A stretch of 5,325 nt of DNA from Candidatus Sulfotelmatobacter sp. (GTDB lineage: Bacteria; Acidobacteriota; Terriglobia; Terriglobales; Acidobacteriaceae), in contig JASICF010000392.1 of the NCBI GenBank assembly GCA_030044775.1, positions 1 to 5,325 on the forward strand. Direction: 5' to 3'. The notes below the pieces were generated by a model that saw nothing but the letters and a program-made list of their open reading frames with translations, did not search any database and was not told where the DNA came from. Position 1 is the first letter of the stretch. The number at the start of each line of letters is the position of its first letter. The position numbers were made by a program, and so were the translations under genes. Shown piece by piece: positions 1-5,325 of the stretch.

Positions 1-36
1 ACGCCGCTGCATGAGTTGGTTGCGCAACTTATCCGG

Positions 37-813
37 TTACTTCTTCAGCTTCAGCTCTTGCCGCACATGCTCTTTTGTGGTTTGCGGCAGGTGCGAAACA
101 TGGAGCACATCGCGCACGACTGGCGCAGGCAGGAAACGGGCGAACTCAACGGCACGCGCCAGCGGTGTGTGCTGGTTCCGTAGCAGCGCAATCTGCACTT
201 CGCGGCGCAACGGCCATTTGGCGTGACGGCACACGGCATCGACGAACGAGGCCATTGTACCGGCCCGCGTTAGCGCTTTCACAATCGCGGTCTCAGTGAG
301 ACGGCCGTTATCGAGCGCAGCCTGAAAAACGCGCGCCTCCTTATCGAGCAGGAGGGCGGCGGCGATGGCGTTCGATCCCCGGCGAGCCAGCGTCAAGCGT
401 TCGCCGAGAGTGATCGAATCGAGGCGCGCGATCAGCAGATCGTCCGCGAATCGCTTCAGATCGGCGGCGACCACCGGGTTCAAAGCAAACTGCATCAGAT
501 CGAAGCTATAGAACCGCCGGATGAGACGCAGTGCCAGGTGCCGCGGAGTGCGGGGATGAGCCGCGATTCCTCCAGAGACTTTCCGGGATTTGACTGCGGT
601 CGCATTTTTACCGAGTTCTTCGATCGTATCAGTGGAGAGATCGTGGCGCTCGAGCAGAGCGAGCATCGCATCTTCTGTGAGCTCAGGCGATGACGCCGAC
701 ATGTCCGTCGAATTTGCAGGCGCATGGTCCGCGAACGTGGATTCGCCACCCGGCAACGAAGGCTCATCGTCCCACTGTGAACGCTCTCCGCTCGAAATCG
801 GTCCCTGGCTCAT
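37..813 (-). CDS. Uncharacterised 258-residue protein with LRV-like helical repeats
   Basis: I do not recognise a named function. Residues 1-45 are rich in Ser, Pro, Gly and acidic residues and are probably disordered. From about residue 48 onward the protein looks wholly alpha-helical. It contains short units resembling variant leucine-rich (LRV) repeats: AAHPRTPRHLALRL (84-97), LDNGRLTETAIVKA (167-180), RHAKWPLRREVQIAL (196-210) and LRNQHTPLARAVEF (211-224), each a turn with Pro, Asn or Gly followed by a helix. The C-terminus is basic (KLKK). There is no signal peptide, no membrane segment and no cysteine cluster of the kind seen in the iron-sulfur LRV protein of Azotobacter. The ATG at 811-813 lies 30 bp after the kinase stop, so the two genes are probably co-transcribed. 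A later in-frame ATG at residue 38 (700-702) would remove most of the disordered tail and cannot be excluded; neither start has a clear ribosome site. A cytoplasmic scaffold or binding role is only a guess. That the gene is real is supported by the long open frame and the ordered repeat pattern. Confidence 0.75.
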   Translation of the reverse strand: MSQGPISSGERSQWDDEPSLPGGESTFADHAPANSTDMSASSPELTEDAMLALLERHDLSTDTIEELGKNATAVKSRKVSGGIAAHPRTPRHLALRLIRRFYSFDLMQFALNPVVAADLKRFADDLLIARLDSITLGERLTLARRGSNAIAAALLLDKEARVFQAALDNGRLTETAIVKALTRAGTMASFVDAVCRHAKWPLRREVQIALLRNQHTPLARAVEFARFLPAPVVRDVLHVSHLPQTTKEHVRQELKLKK

Positions 814-843
814 AAAACATTCGCTTCGCTGCGCGAGCCATCC

Positions 844-1749
844 CTATGGACGGCCAAGCCGCGCCATCCGCAGCGCGCCATGCACCGGCTCGACAATCTC
901 CGTTTTCAGCTCGACCGATTGCTGGAAACTGCGAACCTGATTGTAGAAAGTTTCGCGCACCGGTTGCGCGTAACGAAAGACGCCACCGGCAATGGCCAGC
1001 GGGACGACGGCATCATGATCAGGAAACAATTTACCGGCAACGATGGCAGCAAGATTTGCCAGCTCTATGCCTGCTTCAATAAGAACTTGCGTGGCCGTCG
1101 AATCGCCTGCCTCTGCCGTCGATACAACTGCAGGAAAAAACGCGGCAAAGTCACAAGTGGAATTAGCGGCGCGGACAAACTCATCGACCGAGCGCTTTTG
1201 GCCAGCCTGCATCAACTGCTCCAGTAGAACCGGCATCTTCGTGCTTTGATCCGCCGCGCGCAGGGCTTTGCGCACCGCCCATTGTCCTATCCAGTGCGCT
1301 GAACCTTCATCGGAAATGGCAAAACCCCAGCCTCCGGCTCGAGCCGTTTTTCCCCGCGGATCACGGCCATAGGCAAACGAGCCAGTCCCGGCAATAACAA
1401 CCACGCCGGGTCCCGTCTCGAACGCCGCTTCCAGGGCGACAGGCATGTCTCCGACAACGACAATCTCCCCGGAAATCACCTCCGTCACGATCTTCCGAAT
1501 CGCGCTTGCCACTTCCTCTCGCCCTGCGCCTGCAGCCCCAACGCAGGCACGCTGAACCTGGCGAGCATCGATGCCCGCTGCCGCGCAGCCTTGGCGCACG
1601 GCGTCGAGCAGGGACTGCCGGGCGCGCGCTTCGCCTACCCGAGTGATGTTGCTGGGTCCGGCGACAACCGTCGCTAGGTGCGAAGTTTCATCGCCCACCG
1701 CGCAAGTGGTTTTCGTGCCGCCGCCGTCGATGCCAAGATAGTAGGCCAC
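844..1749 (-). CDS. BadF/BadG/BcrA/BcrD-family sugar kinase (N-acetylglucosamine kinase-like)
   Basis: This is a cytoplasmic ATP-dependent kinase of the ASKHA (actin/hexokinase) fold, probably phosphorylating N-acetylglucosamine or a related amino sugar. Visible motifs, in order, are: phosphate-1 loop DGGGTKT (8-14), GAAGAG (71-76), VVGDMPVALEA (98-108) with Asp101 as the likely catalytic base, phosphate-2 loop IAGTGS (119-124), GGWGFAISDEGSAHWIG (139-155), which is characteristic of GlcNAc kinases of this family, and the adenosine loop IAGGVF (253-258). At 301 residues it is of normal family length and appears intact. The start is GTG at 1747-1749. An in-frame TAG lies two codons upstream, and the phosphate-1 loop begins only seven codons in, so no other start is reasonable; no strong ribosome site is present. 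The gene is divergent from the cupin-symporter pair and heads a probable two-gene unit with the LRV-like gene. Substrate is not fixed by sequence: the family includes GlcNAc, glucosamine and MurNAc kinases, and related BadF-type CoA-reductase activators. The lack of the iron-sulfur cysteines of those activators favours a sugar kinase. Confidence 0.9.
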   Translation of the reverse strand: MAYYLGIDGGGTKTTCAVGDETSHLATVVAGPSNITRVGEARARQSLLDAVRQGCAAAGIDARQVQRACVGAAGAGREEVASAIRKIVTEVISGEIVVVGDMPVALEAAFETGPGVVVIAGTGSFAYGRDPRGKTARAGGWGFAISDEGSAHWIGQWAVRKALRAADQSTKMPVLLEQLMQAGQKRSVDEFVRAANSTCDFAAFFPAVVSTAEAGDSTATQVLIEAGIELANLAAIVAGKLFPDHDAVVPLAIAGGVFRYAQPVRETFYNQVRSFQQSVELKTEIVEPVHGALRMARLGRP

Positions 1750-1761
1750 GGGCTAGTTCTA

Positions 1762-1772
1762 CCACAGTGTGG
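1762..1772. promoter_or_regulatory. Short perfect inverted repeat upstream of the kinase
   Basis: CCACA-G-TGTGG is a perfect 5-1-5 inverted repeat in the 81-bp divergent intergenic region, 12 bp upstream of the kinase GTG and 58 bp upstream of the cupin ATG. Its position could suit an operator for a dimeric regulator or a small hairpin in the kinase leader. It is short enough to arise by chance, and no regulator gene is in the window. Confidence 0.2.
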
Positions 1773-1812
1773 CGTTCTTAAAGACTCACTCCCATCCCGT
1801 TCGCATTACCCT

Positions 1813-1818
1813 GATAAT
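1813..1818 (+). promoter_or_regulatory. Candidate -10 element for the cupin-symporter unit
   Basis: GATAAT matches the sigma-70 -10 consensus at five of six positions and ends 12 bp before the cupin ATG. No -35-like hexamer is visible at 16-18 bp spacing (bases there read about TCCCAT). If used, transcription would start near 1825 and leave an almost leaderless mRNA. Support is limited to this single hexamer and its position. Confidence 0.22.
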
Positions 1819-1830
1819 GAAAAGCTCACC

Positions 1831-2223
1831 ATGAAGATTCATATCTCCGAATTTGCCAACCACGGCGATGCTCGCGGCTCGAGTTTTTCGCTGCCGCAAG
1901 AAGCCTTATCGTTCCTTGGACGCGCCGCCGACATGCATCTCGCTTCAACTTTGCCGGGAGCCATTCGCGGAAATCACTATCACACCCGGAAACGCGAAGC
2001 GATTGTCTTTTTGCCGGGCACGGCGTGGTCGCTGCACTGGGACGAAGGACCTGACAATGCTATCTGTCATGAGGCCTTCGATGGCAGTGCATGCATTCTG
2101 GTCTTAATTTCTCCCGGCTGCTCACACGCGGCGCGCAATGACGGTGAGTCCGCACTGTGGTTGGTGGCCTGTTCGTCAGAAGCTTACGATCCGGCAGAGA
2201 CGGTGGCACGCAAAGTCGTGTAG
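1831..2223 (+). CDS. Small single-domain cupin protein
   Basis: This is a 130-residue beta-barrel protein of the RmlC-like cupin superfamily. Cupin motif 1 is at 47-63 (GNHYHTRKREAIVFLPG), giving His49, His51 and Glu56 as metal ligands. Motif 2 is at 95-103 (PGCSHAARN), giving His99 and the conserved Asn103. All four residues of the classical metal site are therefore present. The IRGNHYH string resembles the cupin domain of capsule-synthesis enzymes of the CapF/WbjC kind, which suggests a carbohydrate-related ligand, but this is a family resemblance only. Single-cupin proteins include sugar epimerases, isomerases, lyases and pure sensors. The ATG at 1831 is chosen because the frame upstream runs back across the divergent intergenic region and into the kinase gene and does not look like protein, while MKIHISEF begins a natural beta strand. 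No clear ribosome site precedes it. It ends 17 bp before the symporter, so co-transcription is likely. Confidence 0.85.
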   Translation: MKIHISEFANHGDARGSSFSLPQEALSFLGRAADMHLASTLPGAIRGNHYHTRKREAIVFLPGTAWSLHWDEGPDNAICHEAFDGSACILVLISPGCSHAARNDGESALWLVACSSEAYDPAETVARKVV

Positions 2224-2240
2224 ATAGATTTCTATCAGGC

Positions 2241-3671
2241 ATGGGCCTCGACACACTCGATCTCGCGATCATCGCTTTATATCTGGTCGGTATCACTCTG
2301 TTCGGCCTGCGCTTTCGCAAGCGCCAGCGCTCGCTGCGCGACTATTTCCTGGCCGGACGCGAGATTCCCTGGTGGGCCATCGCGCTGTCGATCGTCGCTG
2401 CCGAAACCAGCACCCTGACAATCATCAGTATTCCCGGGCTCGCTTACGATACGAACTTTACTTTCCTGCAAGTGGTGATCGGCTACCTGGTGGGCCGGAT
2501 TGTCATCAGCTTCGTGCTTCTTCCCCATTATTTTCGCGGCAATCTTTTTACGGCATACGAACTGATCGAGCGCCGCTTCGGGCGCGGCTTGCGTTCGCTC
2601 ACGGCCGGTTTGTTCCTGCTTACGCGTGGCGCCGCGGAAGGAGTGCGTGTCTACGCCGTGTCGATAGTGGTTTCGATTGCGCTGGGCACCGGCGAAGTGG
2701 CTTCCATCGCGATCATCACCGTGTTGACGCTGATTTATACTTTCGAAGGCGGGCTGGCCGCAGTCATCTGGACCGATGTGGTGCAGACCGTGATCTATGT
2801 TGGCGGCACGCTCGCCGGCTTGTGGACGATTGTTGGATTTGTGCCCGGCGGCTGGCCGGCGATTCATGCCGCTGCGGCCAGCGCCGGCAAGCTCCAATTG
2901 TTCAACTTCACGCCAAGTCTATGGATTCCCTACACCTTCTGGGCCGGAGTGATCGGCGGAACGTTCTTTACCGTAGCTAGTCACGGAACGGACCAACTGA
3001 TTGTCCAGCGCCTGCTGGCGGCAAAAAATCAGGAACAGTCGGTCACGGCGCTGCTTACCAGCGGCATCGCGATACTGTTTCAGTTCGCGCTTTTCCTGCT
3101 GGTCGGCGTGATGCTTTGGGCCTACTACCGCGTGCCCTCGTCGAACTTTTCCCGGCCGGACCGAATCTATCCCACGTTCATCGTCAATCGCATGCCGCAC
3201 GGCATTTCCGGCTTGCTGATTGCGGCAATTCTGGCGGCAGCGATGTCGAACTTGAGCGCGGCTCTAAATGCCCTGTCATCGAGTTCCATCATCGATTTCT
3301 ATTTACGCTTCCGTCCGCAAAGCGACGAGGGCGCGCGCCTGCGCCTGGCCCGGGTTTCGACGGTTCTGTGGGCGCTGGTTCTGTTTGCCCTGGCGGTGGT
3401 TTCCCTGCATAAAGCCGGCCGCGTGGTCGAAGTCGGACTGCAGATCGCGTCGGTTGCCTACGGCGCGCTTTTGGGAGTTTTCCTGCTGGGAGTTCTGACC
3501 CGAAAAGCCAATCAGCGGGGCGCAGCAGTCGGAATGGTCGTTGGGTTCGCCGTCGAACTATATCTGTGGCTGGGAACTCGGGTTCCGTGGACGTGGTGGG
3601 TTTTGATTGGAACCACGGTCACCTTCACTTTGGGATACTGCATCAGTCTTCTGCCGCGGCAATCAGCATAA
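2241..3671 (+). CDS. Sodium:solute symporter, SSS family
   Basis: This is an inner-membrane Na+-coupled transporter with the LeuT fold and about 13 predicted membrane helices in 476 residues, a normal length. Family hallmarks are: the first helix (5-23) followed by SLRDYFLAGREIPWWAIALS (31-50); the TFEGGLAAVIWTDVVQ segment (167-182), matching the SSS signature; GTDQLIVQRLLAAKNQEQS (249-267); and AAAMSNLSAALNALSSSSI (332-350), the helix that in family members such as vSGLT supplies serines to the Na2 sodium site. The substrate cannot be read from sequence: SSS proteins carry sugars, sialic acid, proline, pantothenate and other solutes. The adjacent divergent sugar kinase and the upstream cupin favour a sugar or amino sugar. 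The ATG at 2241 places the first helix at the N-terminus as usual; the longer frame from a GTG at 2157 would overlap the cupin gene by 67 bp and add an unlike, arginine-rich leader. The AGG near this start is only one base away, too close for a good ribosome site. Confidence 0.92.
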   Translation: MGLDTLDLAIIALYLVGITLFGLRFRKRQRSLRDYFLAGREIPWWAIALSIVAAETSTLTIISIPGLAYDTNFTFLQVVIGYLVGRIVISFVLLPHYFRGNLFTAYELIERRFGRGLRSLTAGLFLLTRGAAEGVRVYAVSIVVSIALGTGEVASIAIITVLTLIYTFEGGLAAVIWTDVVQTVIYVGGTLAGLWTIVGFVPGGWPAIHAAAASAGKLQLFNFTPSLWIPYTFWAGVIGGTFFTVASHGTDQLIVQRLLAAKNQEQSVTALLTSGIAILFQFALFLLVGVMLWAYYRVPSSNFSRPDRIYPTFIVNRMPHGISGLLIAAILAAAMSNLSAALNALSSSSIIDFYLRFRPQSDEGARLRLARVSTVLWALVLFALAVVSLHKAGRVVEVGLQIASVAYGALLGVFLLGVLTRKANQRGAAVGMVVGFAVELYLWLGTRVPWTWWVLIGTTVTFTLGYCISLLPRQSA

Positions 3672-3695
3672 GCGAAACCTATGCATCCGCTCGCG

Positions 3696-3701
3696 TATAC
3701 T
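3696..3701 (+). promoter_or_regulatory. Candidate -10 element for the APC permease
   Basis: TATACT matches the sigma-70 -10 consensus at five of six positions. It lies in the 44-bp gap after the symporter stop and ends 14 bp before the permease ATG. No -35 match is seen at the usual spacing (bases there read about CGAAAC). It would allow the permease to be transcribed separately, with a leader of only about eight bases. The evidence is one hexamer, so confidence is low. Confidence 0.22.
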
Positions 3702-3715
3702 GACACACCTCGATT

Positions 3716-5104
3716 ATGCCGGAACTAACACAGCAGCCGATAAACCGTTCCGAACTCTCCCGCGATCTCGGTGTAAGCCACGCTTCGGCGGTGGTTGTCG
3801 GCACCATCATCGGCAGCGGAATTTTTCTGGTTCCCACCGAAATGATGCAAGCGGTTGGCTCGGCAAGGCTCGTTTATCTGGCATGGCTGGTCGGAGGCCT
3901 GCTCTCGTTTTTTGGCGCCCTCACCTATGCCGAACTGGGAGCGATGAAGCCGCAGGCGGGCGGCGAATATGTTTACGTTCGTGACGCCTACGGGCCGCTC
4001 GCCGGCTTTCTTTACGCGTGGACGTGGATCGTAATCGCCAAACCCGCATCGATCGCGACCATTGCAACCGGGCTAGTACGCATTCTCGGAACCTTCTCAA
4101 CATTTTCGTTTTTTGCAGCCAACGCGGTTTCGGTTCCCTTTGCAATCACGTGGGGACAGTTGGTCGCGATCGCAGCAGCGCTTCTAATCTCTGCGCTGAA
4201 TTACATCGGAGTGAAAAAGGCGGGTGAATTCCAACTGGTTTTCACGGTGCTGAAGGTTGCGATTATCGTCGGCGTGGCAGTCATCTGCTTCGCGGAGGCG
4301 GGAAATGTGGCGGGACATGGGTGGAAGAATTTTGCCGGAACTTTCACTGGAGCAACGGGAGGCATCTCCGGATTTATGGCGGCGCTGGTCGCAGCTCTCT
4401 GGGCATACGACGGATGGAACGATCTCAACATGGTTGCGGGAGAAGTCGAGAGTCCGGAACGCAACATTCCGATCGCCTTGATTGCCGGTGTCGCAACCGT
4501 TGGCATTTTGTACGTGCTGATGAACGCGGCGGTTCAGTATGTGCTACCCGCAAGTGCCATTGCAGCGTCGCAGCGCCCGGCATCCGATGCGGTCGCTCTC
4601 GTGATCGGGCGCATCGGGGCGAGCATTGTATCGGTGGGCATGGCGGTCTCGATGCTGGCCACGCTGAATGGAACCATCATGAGCGGCGGCAGGCTGCCTT
4701 ACGCCGTTGCGCGTGACGGGTATTTCTTTTCGGCTCTCGGGGAAGTCCATCCGCGTTTTCACACGCCCTCCGCGGCCATCGTGTTTCAGGCCGCGCTGTC
4801 CGTAATTCTGTTGATGATGGGCGGAAACTTCCGCCAGTTCTTCACGCTCGCAATCTTTGCCGAGTGGCTTTTCTACATGATTTCGGCCAGCACAATCTTT
4901 GTTTTTCGCTTGCGCGAGCCCCACGCCCCGCGGCCGTACCGCATGTTCGGATATCCGTTTTTTCCTGCGCTGTTCATGCTCACCGCGACAGTCCTTCTCT
5001 ATTACACATTCCGCGCGAATTGGCCGAATTCTCTTTATGGGTTGATGGTGATCCTGGCCGGCATACCGGTTTTTGTCTGGTTTCGCAGGCAGAATTCGGC
5101 ATAG
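3716..5104 (+). CDS. APC-superfamily amino acid permease (LAT/SteT-like)
   Basis: This is an inner-membrane amino acid transporter or exchanger of 462 residues with about 12 predicted helices, full length for the family. Diagnostic segments are: the unwound first helix VVGTIIGSGIF (27-37), whose GSGIF loop binds the substrate backbone; YAELGAMKPQAGGEYVYVRD (71-90) followed by YGPLAGFLYAW (92-102); the helix 6 region WAYDGWNDLNMVAGEVESP (229-247), typical of L-type transporters and of the Bacillus serine/threonine exchanger SteT; and SGGRLPYAVARDG (323-335). Specificity (neutral amino acids, or another amine) is not determined by these motifs. The ATG at 3716 is the only sensible start: an in-frame TGA lies at 3701-3703, and the next methionines fall inside the first membrane helix region. 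No ribosome site is visible. It lies 44 bp after the symporter on the same strand, so it may be a third operon gene or have its own promoter. I see no clear hairpin-plus-T-run terminator after it. Confidence 0.95.
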   Translation: MPELTQQPINRSELSRDLGVSHASAVVVGTIIGSGIFLVPTEMMQAVGSARLVYLAWLVGGLLSFFGALTYAELGAMKPQAGGEYVYVRDAYGPLAGFLYAWTWIVIAKPASIATIATGLVRILGTFSTFSFFAANAVSVPFAITWGQLVAIAAALLISALNYIGVKKAGEFQLVFTVLKVAIIVGVAVICFAEAGNVAGHGWKNFAGTFTGATGGISGFMAALVAALWAYDGWNDLNMVAGEVESPERNIPIALIAGVATVGILYVLMNAAVQYVLPASAIAASQRPASDAVALVIGRIGASIVSVGMAVSMLATLNGTIMSGGRLPYAVARDGYFFSALGEVHPRFHTPSAAIVFQAALSVILLMMGGNFRQFFTLAIFAEWLFYMISASTIFVFRLREPHAPRPYRMFGYPFFPALFMLTATVLLYYTFRANWPNSLYGLMVILAGIPVFVWFRRQNSA

Positions 5105-5325
5105 CTGTCGTTCTGGACTGGAAACACTCCGGTTCCGCCGTCAGTTGTCTCGTTTTTGGAATTGGTCTCTCGATGGGCGGCCCGTTGGTTACCTTGGTTC
5201 TGGCCCCGTTGACATATTTCGTCCCTACCCTTTCTGACTTAATGTGAAGTTTCCGACTCCTGGATCGCATCTCTGTTCTGGGTTCCTGGAAGCTAATGCA
5301 TGGCTAGTTCTCCTCAGGGTTTTCA
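5105..5325. other. Intergenic tail without a supportable gene
   Basis: These 221 bases follow the permease stop and run to the window edge. On the plus strand they hold only a 24-residue hydrophobic frame starting with ATG at 5173, and on the minus strand only shadows of the permease. There is a T-run at 5151-5156 without a convincing preceding stem, an exact TTGACA at 5209-5214 without a good partner -10, and the heptamer TCCTGGA twice (5258 and 5284). No tRNA or other structured RNA is recognisable. It is probably the spacer before a gene lying beyond the window. Confidence 0.5.

Noticed and set aside
1..36. A possible gene start on the minus strand (ATG at 10-12 reading off the left edge) and the palindrome GTTGCGCAAC at 19-28, as a next gene or terminator after the LRV-like gene.
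   Set aside because: Only four codons are visible and there is no ribosome site. The palindrome has no following T-run on either strand, so neither a gene nor a terminator can be supported.
1678..1830. N-terminal extension of the cupin frame back into the kinase gene.
   Set aside because: The 51 extra residues overlap the start of the kinase on the other strand and do not resemble cupin sequence; ATG 1831 gives a normal-sized domain.
2157..2240. Longer symporter start at an upstream GTG.
   Set aside because: It overlaps the cupin by 67 bp and adds an Arg-rich leader foreign to the family; ATG 2241 places the first helix correctly.
2277..2897. A 206-residue minus-strand open frame opposite the symporter.
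   Set aside because: The translation is polar, low in hydrophobic pattern and rich in Gln, Asp, Arg and His, as expected for the antisense of a high-GC membrane-protein gene. The plus-strand symporter explains the region fully.
5209..5245. Exact TTGACA at 5209-5214, a possible -35 box for a gene beyond the right edge.
   Set aside because: At 16-18 bp spacing the best -10 candidate matches at about three of six positions, so no promoter can be supported.
5173..5247. A 24-residue hydrophobic reading frame (MGGPLVTLVLAPLTYF...) after the permease, the end of a longer frame that begins inside the permease gene.
   Set aside because: It has no ribosome site, and most of the longer frame is a shadow of the permease. 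A short hydrophobic frame can arise by chance.
5290..5314. On the minus strand, an AGGAG-like string followed eight bases later by an ATG.
   Set aside because: The ATG is followed by CAT and then a TAG stop, so it encodes only two residues.

Overview
The window (about 58-60% GC by eye) carries five protein-coding genes in two divergent groups. The codon use, the compact gene packing, and the style of the left-hand uncharacterised protein and the sugar kinase look to me like a soil-type Acidobacteriota (Terriglobia-like) chromosome. That assignment is an inference from memory of such proteins; there is no rRNA or other marker here. I see no mobile element, CRISPR array, tRNA, rRNA, phage gene or tandem repeat.

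Left, minus strand (read right to left): a BadF/BadG/BcrA/BcrD-type sugar kinase of the N-acetylglucosamine kinase kind (844-1749, GTG start), then 30 bp, then a 258-residue protein of unknown function with helical repeats resembling leucine-rich-variant (LRV) repeats (37-813). Bases 1-36 hold no supportable gene.

Centre: an 81-bp divergent intergenic region (1750-1830). It contains a perfect short inverted repeat next to the kinase start and a -10-like hexamer just before the cupin gene.

Right, plus strand: a small single-domain cupin (1831-2223), a sodium:solute symporter of the SSS family (2241-3671) and an APC-superfamily amino acid permease of the LAT/SteT type (3716-5104). Cupin and symporter are 17 bp apart, so probably co-transcribed. 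The permease follows after 44 bp with its own -10-like hexamer, so it could be in the same operon or have its own promoter. The final 221 bp (5105-5325) hold no convincing gene.

Working together (inference): a sugar kinase divergent from a Na+-coupled symporter fits uptake and phosphorylation of a sugar or amino sugar, with the cupin possibly acting on a carbohydrate. The APC permease would move amino acids or amines. A cell-wall (muropeptide) salvage role is attractive but unproven, because no MurQ etherase, NagA, NagZ or amidase is present. The window looks like an ordinary metabolic and transport region. The least explained parts are the LRV-like protein and the cupin. None of the five starts has a clear Shine-Dalgarno sequence.
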